Assembly: GCA_902761055.1 (NCBI GenBank)
Contig: CACWIS010000001.1
Span: 62,001 to 126,000 of the forward strand
DNA: 64,000 bases
Reading direction: 5' to 3'
Origin: Oscillospiraceae bacterium
GTDB taxonomy: Bacteria; Bacillota; Clostridia; Oscillospirales; Oscillospiraceae
The notes under the pieces are model-generated. The model saw only the letters and a program-made list of their open reading frames with translations. It was not told the origin of the DNA and did no database searches. Position numbers and translations under genes: made by a program. Shown here piece by piece: positions 57,138 through 63,945 of this stretch. How positions within the stretch are numbered: the first letter of the stretch is position 1; every line of letters starts with the position of its first letter.

Positions 57138-59280
57138 GATTTCTTCTTCCTTTCTTCAGCAGCCGGATACTGTTTTCGTCCTCCAGATACAGCACGCGCA
57201 ATGCGTTGAGCGTCTCAAAGATCACCGCCGCGGTCTGCAGCGCAACGGAGCTTGCAAGGCCAAGGATACCGAGCGCGCCGAGCGCGAGCACGGAAAGCTT
57301 GACGCCGAGGCAGACCAGGCAGTTGACGAGCACCGAGCGCGAGGTCAGCCTGGCGAGACGGTAGGCCTTCGGCAGCGTGCGGATCTCTCCGCCCAGCACC
57401 GCGACGTCCGAGGCCTCGATCGCCTCGGGCTTGTCAAAGCAGCCGAACGCGACGCCGACGGTAGCCAGACGGATGGCCTCCGCGTCGCAGATGCCGTCGC
57501 CGATAAAAGCCAGCGTCGTGTTGACGTTTCGGTTCGACATCAAATATTCGACGGACTTGCATTTATCCTCTGGCCTGAGCTCCGCCTTGACCATGTCGAA
57601 GTTCAGCGAGGAAGCGATCTTGCGCGAGAGCGAGTGCACGTCGCCGGTGAGCAGGACGCTGGTTTTCACGCCCGCGATGCGCAGCTCCTCGATCGCGTCG
57701 AAGGCGCCGCTGCGCAGCGCATCCTCCACGATGATATGTCCGATGTAGTGGTCGTCCACCGCCACGTGGATCGCCGAGCCCGGAATGCTCGGCAGCTTGT
57801 AGCCGATGCCGTGGTCGTCCATGAGCGCCGCATTGCCGACGTAAACGCTGCGGCCGTCGATAAAGGCGCTCACGCCGCGGCCCGGAGTCTCCTCCACCTC
57901 GAGCGCTTCGATATCCGACGCTGCTGCGCCGCTTGCGGCGACGATGGCTTTTGCCAGCGGATGACGGGAATGCAGCTCCGCGGCTCCCGCAAGGAAGAGC
58001 AGCTGCTCCTCGGTAACGCCGCTCGGGAAGACCTCCTTGATGCGGAACTCGCCCTCCGTCACCGTGCCGGTCTTATCGAAGACCATCGTCTCGCTCCGCG
58101 CGAAATTCTCGATGACGTCGTGCCCCTTGAAGACCACGCCGACCGCAGCGCCGCGGGCGGCGGCACAGTCGAAGGCGAGCTTGACGCTCTGCACGACGGA
58201 ATAGCTCTGCGACACGGTCAGCAGGATCGCGGCGCGCAGCAGATAGCGTCTCCACTCACCCGTCAGGACAGACGGGACGATCGCAAGCAGGATCGCGCCG
58301 ACGGCGATCACAGGCGAGGCATAGGTCAAAATCCGCTGCAGCAGGTGCTCCTGCGATGCCTTATGCATCCACGAGTTTTCCGCCGCGCGAATGACCGCCG
58401 AGCAGACGGACTCGTCCTGCGTCACGCTCGTGCGGATGCGTACGGGCGCGGTGACGTTCACGCAGCCGGAGATCGCGGTGCTGCCGGGAACGACCGTATA
58501 GCTGCCGCTCGCGTGCGTGAGCGGCGCGCTGTCGAGCACCGAGGTCCCTTCGACGACGACGCCGTCGATCGGCACGGTCGCGCCGGCATCGACCTCGATC
58601 ACGCTTCCGGCCGGGATGTCCCGCGCGCGCGTCTCGCTGAGCATGTTCATATTGACGACGTCCGCGCTTTCGGGACGCAGCGCATACAGCTCCGCGACCT
58701 TTTCGCCCTGGAGCGATTCGGCGAAGGACAGGCACAGATCGCAGATCTTCAGAAAGACCATGATCGCCGCGCCGCCGAACCAGGAGCCGCTGCAGAAGGC
58801 CATCAGCGACGCGATCGTGACGATCAGCTCGCGTCCGAGTACGATGCCCATGAAGGCCTCCTGAAAGGCCTCGAAAAGATAAGAATAGCCTGCCAGCAGG
58901 AAGGGCACGAGAAAACTCAAAAGACGGACGAGGCCGTTCGTGGGCAGAAAATAGACCGCCAGCAGCGCAATCAGCGCGAAAACGGCGAGCAGAAGATCCG
59001 AGGCGCTGAACCTGCGGTCCAGCGTTTTATTAAGCATGGCGCTCTGGAAGCCGTCCTCCGATTTTTCCACGCGATGCGCCGGCCGTCTGACTCTGATCTC
59101 CGGGACCCGGATCTCCTTCGGGGCGCGCGGCTCCTTCGGAGTCTTGTCCCTCCGGGGGAACAGCGGCCCTTTTCGCGCCGCGGCTTCTTTTGCGGGACGG
59201 ACTCTCCCGGCAGCATGGCTTCCGCTGGCCGCGTGTTTGTTTTTCTGCGGTTTCACCGGCTGTGCAAGATGCTTTGCCAT
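57130..59280 (-). CDS. Aberrant heavy-metal (P1B) P-type ATPase, missing its metal-binding and key catalytic residues
   Basis: The start is ATG 59280, 9 bases after GGAG. The 716-residue product aligns with Zn/Cd-exporting ATPases throughout: membrane helices, actuator domain, phosphorylation site DKTGT (Asp402), SRHPLA nucleotide motif and LLTGD. Key residues are changed. The TM6 CPC reads SQS at 357-359. The actuator TGES reads THAS at 255-258, losing the dephosphorylating glutamate. GDGxNDxP reads GDGICDAEA. The TM8 zinc-binding ADVG reads LQTA. Only the TM7 lysine (GVK) remains. There is no HMA domain; a Lys/Pro-rich 75-residue tail replaces it. It may be a pseudo-transporter, regulator or new-specificity pump. 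An intact ArsR sensor gene precedes it by 4 bases. Confidence 0.9.
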   Translation of the reverse strand: MAKHLAQPVKPQKNKHAASGSHAAGRVRPAKEAAARKGPLFPRRDKTPKEPRAPKEIRVPEIRVRRPAHRVEKSEDGFQSAMLNKTLDRRFSASDLLLAVFALIALLAVYFLPTNGLVRLLSFLVPFLLAGYSYLFEAFQEAFMGIVLGRELIVTIASLMAFCSGSWFGGAAIMVFLKICDLCLSFAESLQGEKVAELYALRPESADVVNMNMLSETRARDIPAGSVIEVDAGATVPIDGVVVEGTSVLDSAPLTHASGSYTVVPGSTAISGCVNVTAPVRIRTSVTQDESVCSAVIRAAENSWMHKASQEHLLQRILTYASPVIAVGAILLAIVPSVLTGEWRRYLLRAAILLTVSQSYSVVQSVKLAFDCAAARGAAVGVVFKGHDVIENFARSETMVFDKTGTVTEGEFRIKEVFPSGVTEEQLLFLAGAAELHSRHPLAKAIVAASGAAASDIEALEVEETPGRGVSAFIDGRSVYVGNAALMDDHGIGYKLPSIPGSAIHVAVDDHYIGHIIVEDALRSGAFDAIEELRIAGVKTSVLLTGDVHSLSRKIASSLNFDMVKAELRPEDKCKSVEYLMSNRNVNTTLAFIGDGICDAEAIRLATVGVAFGCFDKPEAIEASDVAVLGGEIRTLPKAYRLARLTSRSVLVNCLVCLGVKLSVLALGALGILGLASSVALQTAAVIFETLNALRVLYLEDENSIRLLKKGRRNHE

Positions 59281-59284
59281 CACT

Positions 59285-59593
59285 CTACTCTCCTATATGC
59301 TCGATCCCCTGCGCAAGGATCGAGGAGATATGATCATCGGCGATCGAATAGCGGATGCTCTTCCCGTCGCGCCGGAAGCTGACGAGGCGTCGCTCCCGCA
59401 GCGTCTTAAGCTGGTGTGAGACCGCGGAATGCGTGAGTCCGAGACTGTTTGCGATGTCAAGCACGCACTTTTCCCCGCCGAGAAGCTCGCCGAGGATACG
59501 AATGCGCGTCTCATCCGCAAACACGCGGTAGAAGTCTGCCAGCGAAGCAAGCGACGCCTCGTCGGCGCAGAGCGCGGTCTTTGGTTCCAGCAT
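59285..59593 (-). CDS. ArsR/SmtB-family zinc-type metalloregulator
   Basis: The start is ATG 59593 (MLEPKTALCADE), after CGGAGG. The 102-residue winged-helix repressor has the recognition helix THSAVSHQLKTLRE. It carries the complete alpha-5 zinc site of SmtB/CzrA: Asp86, His88, His99 and Glu102 in DDHISSILAQGIEHIGE (D-x-H-x10-H-x2-E). Its alpha-3 has a single cysteine (Cys43 in EKCVLDIA), so it is not a classic arsenic/cadmium site. Binding zinc should release it from DNA. Its own promoter carries a fitting inverted repeat. Confidence 0.93.
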   Translation of the reverse strand: MLEPKTALCADEASLASLADFYRVFADETRIRILGELLGGEKCVLDIANSLGLTHSAVSHQLKTLRERRLVSFRRDGKSIRYSIADDHISSILAQGIEHIGE

Positions 59594-59613
59594 GCAGTTG
59601 CCTCCGATCCGAT

Positions 59614-59633
59614 ATATGAGTAAGTCTTCATAT
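59614..59633 (-). promoter_or_regulatory. Probable ArsR operator
   Basis: ATATGA (59614-59619), 8 bases, TCATAT (59628-59633). This AT-rich inverted repeat lies between the -10 box and the arsR start, the usual position and style for SmtB/CzrA-type repressors. Confidence 0.6.
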
Positions 59634-59640
59634 TTATTTG

Positions 59641-59669
59641 ATGATACGATATCTGTCAAAGCTTGTCAA
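59641..59669 (-). promoter_or_regulatory. Vegetative promoter for the arsR-P-ATPase operon
   Basis: Minus strand TTGACA, 17 bases, TATCAT. The -35 is perfect. About 41 bases of leader carry the operator. Confidence 0.85.
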
Positions 59670-59718
59670 GCTGTAAATACAAAATGTTGTGTGCTGGAAA
59701 GCATCTGACCACAAAAAA

Positions 59719-59745
59719 TTGCAGAGCGGCGATGCCGCTCTGCAA
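59719..59745 (-). terminator. Intrinsic terminator of the SASP gene
   Basis: TTGCAGAGCGGC and GCCGCTCTGCAA, 3-base loop, followed on the minus strand by TTTTTTG. Confidence 0.92.
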
Positions 59746-59768
59746 TCGACCCGTCCGATGGGACGCGA

Positions 59769-59969
59769 TCACTTCATGCCGTTTTCGTAGGCTTCGATCA
59801 TCTTACGGACCATCTGCCCGCCGACAGAGCCGGCCTGACGGCTGGTCAGGTCGCCGTTGTAGCCCTGCTTAAGGTTCACGCCGACTTCGGAGGCAGCCTC
59901 CATCTTGAACTTATCCATCGCCTCGCGCGCGCTCGGATTGACGAGCTGGTTGCTGGAATTGGTAGACAT
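59769..59969 (-). CDS. Alpha/beta-type small acid-soluble spore protein
   Basis: The start is ATG 59969 (MSTNSSNQLVNPSAREAM), after AAGGAGATG. The 66-residue product has the family's two blocks: KMEAASEVGV, the site cut by the germination protease, and GSVGGQMVRKMIEAYE. These proteins coat spore DNA in the A-like form and protect it. A weak sigma-G-like arrangement (GCATA, 15 bases, CAAAAAA) lies near 60020-60050. Single gene with its own terminator. Confidence 0.96.
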   Translation of the reverse strand: MSTNSSNQLVNPSAREAMDKFKMEAASEVGVNLKQGYNGDLTSRQAGSVGGQMVRKMIEAYENGMK

Positions 59970-60080
59970 TCTTTGCATCTCCTTTTCATCAGATTGGGTT
60001 TTCTTCACCCGTGCCTTATTTTTTGCGGAGATGAAAAAGATATGCGGCGGCGTGCGATGAAAATAATGGATGATCGCGCA

Positions 60081-60869
60081 TTATTTTTCCGCGGATAAGA
60101 TCAGCTCGGATGCCATTTGCGTCAGATCTTCAAGCGCGGCGTCCGATCCGTTCATGTCCATGATCGTATACTCGACTCCGTCGATCGTAAATTCCGCAAA
60201 GGCGAAGCGTTCCTCACGGATATGCCCCGATTCCTCGCCGAAGGAGATATAGAAGTGTCCCGCGGCTTCTGCCGCAAGGTCTTCCTCGGTTTTCTCATAA
60301 TCCTCCGGAACGATCTTGTAGCGATCCAGATAGAGACGCAGCTCCGTCCCGCCGATCACGCGGCGCGCCGTGGGCTCGGGCGGCTCTTGCCCGCCGGGAA
60401 GCTCCATTACGGGACTGAGCGTGATATAGCGCTCAGCGCCGCCCGGCCCGGTGTAGACCGCGTTGAGGATCCGATATTCCGTGAGAACGTTGAGATCCTC
60501 GTCAAAGGCCGCCTGGCCGTCGACGTACAGCTTTTTGAAGGAATAGCCGTTGCGGAAGCGTTCGATCAGGCGTGCTGGGAAGCCGACGAGTTTCTCCGCT
60601 TCCGGCAGATCCGAAAGGCTTGTGTATTCCCCTGTCCCACTCATCGGATGCGTTCCTACCGAATGAGCGAAGCCGGAGATCGCGTATGCCGCGATGCCGA
60701 GCGAGACAATCAGCGCGGCAACCAAAGCAAAAGAGATCAGGCGTTTCGATTTCATGTGTTCGATCCTTTCCGAGGAGGTTTGGGCCTGCTCGGGATCATA
60801 ACGGATACAGTCAGCGATCTTACGGTCGCTGATTTCCCCGATCATATCGGACAGCTTTTCCCGATTCAT
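60081..60869 (-). CDS. Membrane anti-sigma factor-like protein
   Basis: The 262-residue product has a cytoplasmic N-terminus of about 40 residues (SDMIGEISDRKIADCIRY), a membrane helix at about 43-64 and an extracellular beta-rich domain. Its start overlaps the stop of the sigma-factor gene by 4 bases, the usual arrangement for a sigma/anti-sigma pair. The extracellular domain (about 65-262) has no family I recognise and probably senses an outside signal. No zinc-binding anti-sigma motif (HxxxCxxC) is present. Confidence 0.78.
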   Translation of the reverse strand: MNREKLSDMIGEISDRKIADCIRYDPEQAQTSSERIEHMKSKRLISFALVAALIVSLGIAAYAISGFAHSVGTHPMSGTGEYTSLSDLPEAEKLVGFPARLIERFRNGYSFKKLYVDGQAAFDEDLNVLTEYRILNAVYTGPGGAERYITLSPVMELPGGQEPPEPTARRVIGGTELRLYLDRYKIVPEDYEKTEEDLAAEAAGHFYISFGEESGHIREERFAFAEFTIDGVEYTIMDMNGSDAALEDLTQMASELILSAEK

Positions 60870-61423
60870 GTAAGATACTCCTCCTCTTTCAAATATTGAC
60901 GCAGTTTTTCTCTGGTACGGAAAAGACGGACGGAGACAAAATGGCGGCTTTTTTGCGTCGCTGCGGCGATCTCTCCGATCGGATCCGCATACCAGTAACG
61001 GCGGATGAAACAGAAGCGATCGAAGTACTGCAGGGTATCCAGGAATCTGTCGATCGTCACGGAGATCTCTTTCGCAGCGAGTTCTTCCTCAATGTCGACA
61101 TTCGAAGGAATGCACGCCTGCAGCTCGTCGAGGACCGCGTCATAGGCGCTGTTTCGCTTTGCCGCAGTATTCGCATGGTACCGCTTCACCGCAAGATTGC
61201 GCGCGATCCGGCAGACATAGCCCGACAGACATTCCGGCCTGTGCGGAGGGATGCTGTTCCAAACGCCGAGATAAGCGTCGTTCACGCATTCCTCGACGTC
61301 CTGCGGGTCGCTGAGGTAATTCGCCGCAGTCCGTCTGAGCACGGCGCCATAGCGCGCTGCCAACCCCGCCAGCCCCTGCTCCGAGCGCTCAAAGAGCAGG
61401 TCGATGATCGTATTGTCATCCAT
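60866..61423 (-). CDS. ECF-type RNA polymerase sigma factor
   Basis: The start is ATG 61423 (MDDNTIIDLLFERSE), after GGAAGTGAG; a GTG three codons upstream overlaps that site. The 185-residue product has sigma region 2 (DPQDVEECVNDAYLGVWNSI) and region 4 (FCFIRRYWYADPIGEIAAATQKS, then a helix-turn-helix). It would direct transcription of genes controlled by the adjacent anti-sigma factor. No autoregulatory promoter could be identified by eye. Confidence 0.92.
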   Translation of the reverse strand: MDDNTIIDLLFERSEQGLAGLAARYGAVLRRTAANYLSDPQDVEECVNDAYLGVWNSIPPHRPECLSGYVCRIARNLAVKRYHANTAAKRNSAYDAVLDELQACIPSNVDIEEELAAKEISVTIDRFLDTLQYFDRFCFIRRYWYADPIGEIAAATQKSRHFVSVRLFRTREKLRQYLKEEEYLT

Positions 61424-61497
61424 TCGTCTCACTTCCTTTCCGTTCCCATCTGTAAACTACGGAAACAGGATCGAAAAACTCAGGGATAATAAAAAAA

Positions 61498-61513
61498 CAG
61501 CCCCGACGGGCTG
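61498..61513 (-). terminator. Second of two tandem terminators after the structured RNA
   Basis: CAGCCC / GGGCTG with a 4-base loop, followed on the minus strand by seven Ts (61491-61497). Only 21 bases separate it from the first terminator. Confidence 0.85.
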
Positions 61514-61534
61514 AGAAAAACATGGCAAAAAAAG

Positions 61535-61579
61535 AATAACCCCTGACTGATCCACTCGGTTCCACAGTCAGGGGCTATT
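61535..61579 (-). terminator. First terminator, closing the structured RNA
   Basis: CCCCTGACTG (61540-61549) and CAGTCAGGGG (61565-61574), extended by AATA/TATT with one mismatch, followed on the minus strand by CTTTTTTT. Confidence 0.88.
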
Positions 61580-61793
61580 CCATCGAATTCTTGGTATCTA
61601 ACATCCTGGTTACCTCTCTTTCTACGGATTTGGGCTTCCCGCCGGCTTCGAGATCCATTCAACGGGCACATCACACATCGTCATTCATTCTCTTAGTGAG
61701 TAAACTATATGTGCCGGAACATCTCCATACCGGGATATCGCCCCTTCGCCTCCTGAAGATTTGAGGCGGTGTATGTGATAAGGGGTCTTCCCC
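61535..61793 (-). ncRNA. Probable structured noncoding RNA of about 260 nt, family not recognised
   Basis: No frame in this stretch codes a believable protein, but the minus-strand sequence is dense with hairpins. In transcript order: AAGGGG/CCCCTT at the 5' end, CGCCTC/GAGGCG, a CCGG/CCGG hairpin around TATGGAGATGTT, GGCACAT/ATGTGCC enclosing about 35 bases, and the terminator at 61535-61579. A TATAAC -10-like box at 61805-61800 would start it near 61793; its -35 partner is weak. Possibilities are a 6S-type RNA, the raiA-motif RNA, a riboswitch-like leader or something new. It is not tmRNA, SRP RNA or a T-box by sequence. Downstream on this strand, after two terminators, is the ECF sigma gene. 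Confidence 0.6.
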
Positions 61794-61908
61794 TTTCTGG
61801 TTATACCTTACCAAAAAAAGCCTGCTATTTCAATTGGCAAAGAAGCCAAAGAAGCTTCCGTCAAATTGTTCAAAACATAAGTTTTTTCAAAAAATTTCTT
61901 TGAGCATC

Positions 61909-61937
61909 TTGACGTATTCGTAAAAGCATATTATGAT
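61909..61937 (+). promoter_or_regulatory. Orphan plus-strand promoter facing the obg 3' end
   Basis: TTGACG, 17 bases, TATGAT, start near 61944. No plus-strand gene follows. The transcript would begin at the hairpin 61949-61980 and then run antisense to obg. The stretch 61806-61908 shows only AT-rich sequence and a short direct repeat; I see no gene in it. Confidence 0.6.
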
Positions 61938-61948
61938 AAATATGTTGT

Positions 61949-61980
61949 GTGCCGCAGACGGATTGTTTCGTCTGCGGCAC
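61949..61980. terminator. Hairpin after obg
   Basis: GTGCCGCAGACG and CGTCTGCGGCAC, 12-bp perfect stem with an 8-base loop. It follows the obg stop on the minus strand, but neither side has a good T-run, so termination may be incomplete. Confidence 0.65.
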
Positions 61981-61986
61981 CGCCGT

Positions 61987-63270
61987 TTATTCCTTGTATT
62001 CAAACATCAGGTCATACATGCAGACCGTGTCGCCGTCCTTGACGCCCATCTGCTCCATGCGCTCAAACACGCCGCTCTCGCGAAGGATGCGGTCAAAGAA
62101 CATGCGGCTCTCGTAATCCGAGAAATTGACTGTTGCGACAAGGCGCTGCAGCCACGGTCCTTCGACCTGCCACATATCGTCGAAATGCTCGATCGAGAGA
62201 TCCTCCGCCGATTCGATCTCCGGCTCGGGCGGGACGTAGTCCGGCTCGTAGCTGGCGATCGGCGGCAGCTCGCGCAGCCGGCGGGCGCACTCCCCGACCA
62301 GCTCGCGCGTGCCGCTGTGCGCGGCGGCGCTGATCTCAAAGAGCTGCATCCCGCGTTCCGCGACGTAGCGGCGCAGCCGCTCGAGATTGTCGGAGCCCTC
62401 CCCGAGCAGGTCGCACTTGTTCGCCGCTACGATCTGCGGCCGCTCGGCCAGCTCGGGGCTGTATTCGCGCAGCTCGGCGTTGATGGCCTCGAAGTCCTCG
62501 ACGGGATCGCGGCCCTCGCTGCCGGAGACGTCGACGAGATGCACCAGCAGGCGGCAGCGGTCGATATGCCGCAGGAAGTCGTGTCCGAGACCCGCGCCCT
62601 CGGAAGCGCCCTCGATGATGCCGGGGATATCCGCCATGACGAAGGAGACGCCCTCGTCCACGTATACGACGCCCAGATTCGGGAAAAGCGTCGTGAAGTG
62701 GTAATTTGCGATCTTCGGGTGCGCCTTGCTCACGACGGAAAGCAGCGTGGACTTGCCGACGTTCGGGAAGCCGACGAGGCCCACGTCCGCCAGCAGCTTG
62801 AGCTCCAGCGTCAGATCATGGCTCTCCCCCGGCAGGCCGGGCTTGGCAAAGCGCGGGACCTGGCGCGTGGGCGTGGCAAAATGCGTGTTGCCCCAGCCGC
62901 CGCGGCCGCCCCTGGCGGCGAGCCAGTCCTCGCCGGTGGACATGTCGTGCATGATCGCGCCGCTGGCCGTGTCGCGGATGACCGTGCCGCGCGGGACCTT
63001 GATGACGAGCGTCTCGCCGTCACGGCCGTTGCAGCGCTTGCCCTGGCCGGGCATGCCGTTGGGCGCGACGTATTTGCGCTTATAGCGGAAGTCCATCAGC
63101 GTGGACATGTTCTCATCCACGGAAAAGACCACGCTCCCGCCGCGGCCGCCGTCGCCGCCGTCTGGTCCGCCCGCCGCGACGTATTTCTCGCGATGGAACG
63201 CCACGGCGCCGTCGCCGCCGCTGCCGGCGCGCACGGTGATCCGCGCTTTATCTACGAATGATGCTGCCAT
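61987..63270 (-). CDS. obgE: Obg-family GTPase
   Basis: The 427-residue product has the glycine-rich Obg fold at about 1-158 (GSGGDGAVAFHREKYV, GGDGGRGGSVVF), the GTPase domain with GFPNVGKSTLL near 166, NKCDL near 285 and a C-terminal OCT domain. Obg works in ribosome assembly, the stringent response and, in Bacillus, sporulation onset. It follows rplU-rpmA in the usual order. Its start follows AAGGAGC. Confidence 0.97.
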   Translation of the reverse strand: MAASFVDKARITVRAGSGGDGAVAFHREKYVAAGGPDGGDGGRGGSVVFSVDENMSTLMDFRYKRKYVAPNGMPGQGKRCNGRDGETLVIKVPRGTVIRDTASGAIMHDMSTGEDWLAARGGRGGWGNTHFATPTRQVPRFAKPGLPGESHDLTLELKLLADVGLVGFPNVGKSTLLSVVSKAHPKIANYHFTTLFPNLGVVYVDEGVSFVMADIPGIIEGASEGAGLGHDFLRHIDRCRLLVHLVDVSGSEGRDPVEDFEAINAELREYSPELAERPQIVAANKCDLLGEGSDNLERLRRYVAERGMQLFEISAAAHSGTRELVGECARRLRELPPIASYEPDYVPPEPEIESAEDLSIEHFDDMWQVEGPWLQRLVATVNFSDYESRMFFDRILRESGVFERMEQMGVKDGDTVCMYDLMFEYKE

Positions 63271-63289
63271 AGTTGCTCCTTATCAAGGA

Positions 63290-63321
63290 AAAAGACCGGA
63301 CAGATGCCGTCCGGTCTTTTT
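63290..63321. terminator. Hairpin between rpmA and obg
   Basis: AAAAGACCGGAC and GTCCGGTCTTTT, with a 7-base loop and T-runs on both strands. It may end most rplU-rpmA transcripts and let some continue to obg. Confidence 0.85.
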
Positions 63322-63327
63322 GTTTCC

Positions 63328-63591
63328 TTACTGTGCGATTTCTTCGTAAACAGAGACCATCTTGCGGTCCTTGTCCTTGCGCTCGAACTTCACTCTGCCG
63401 TCGATGAGGGCGAACAGGGTGTCATCCTTCCCCTTGCCCACGTTGTTGCCGGGGTGGATCTTGGTTCCGCGCTGTCTGACAAGGATGTTGCCGGCCAGGA
63501 CAAACTGTCCGTCGGCTCTTTTGGTTCCCAGGCGCTTGGACTCGCTGTCACGGCCGTTCTTGGTGGAACCCATGCCTTTTTTGTGTGCCAT
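63328..63591 (-). CDS. rpmA: 50S ribosomal protein L27
   Basis: The 87-residue product starts [19 protein letters not shown]. This form lacks the longer N-terminal peptide that many Firmicutes cut off with the Prp protease, so mature L27 would need only Met removal. The core [20 protein letters not shown] is typical. It lies 39 bases after the rplU stop. Confidence 0.97.
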   Translation of the reverse strand: MAHKKGMGSTKNGRDSESKRLGTKRADGQFVLAGNILVRQRGTKIHPGNNVGKGKDDTLFALIDGRVKFERKDKDRKMVSVYEEIAQ

Positions 63592-63630
63592 TCAGGTTTT
63601 TCCTCCTTTTGTCAAAATAGCTGCGGATGT

Positions 63631-63945
63631 TCAGGCGTTGATCGCTTCGATCTGGACCTTCGTGTAGGGCTGTCTGTGGCCTTGCGTTCTGCGGTAACCC
63701 TTTTTGGGCTTCATCTTGTAAACGCGGATCTTGGCGGCCTTGCCGTTCTTCACCACGTTCGCGCTGACGCTGGCGCCCTCGATCACGGGCTTGCCGAACA
63801 CGGCGTTCTCGCCGTCGATCACGGCCAGGACCTGGTCGAACTTGACGCTGTCGCCGGCAGAGGCGTCGAGCTTCTCAACGAACACGACGTCGCCTTCCGC
63901 GACACGGTACTGCTTGCCGCCGGTCAGGATGATAGCATGCTTCAC
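63631..63945 (-). CDS. rplU: 50S ribosomal protein L21
   Basis: The 104-residue product starts [26 protein letters not shown] and ends in the family [21 protein letters not shown] block. First gene in the window of rplU-rpmA-obg. GGGAGG lies at a good distance upstream of its start. The usual ysxB/prp gene between rplU and rpmA is absent, which agrees with the short L27 N-terminus. Confidence 0.97.
   Translation of the reverse strand: MKHAIILTGGKQYRVAEGDVVFVEKLDASAGDSVKFDQVLAVIDGENAVFGKPVIEGASVSANVVKNGKAAKIRVYKMKPKKGYRRTQGHRQPYTKVQIEAINA

Noticed and set aside
61540..61580. The sequence TGGAACCG near the hairpin considered as a T-box
   Set aside because: It is within the loop side of the terminator, there is no specifier stem or antiterminator alternative, and no aminoacyl-tRNA synthetase gene follows.
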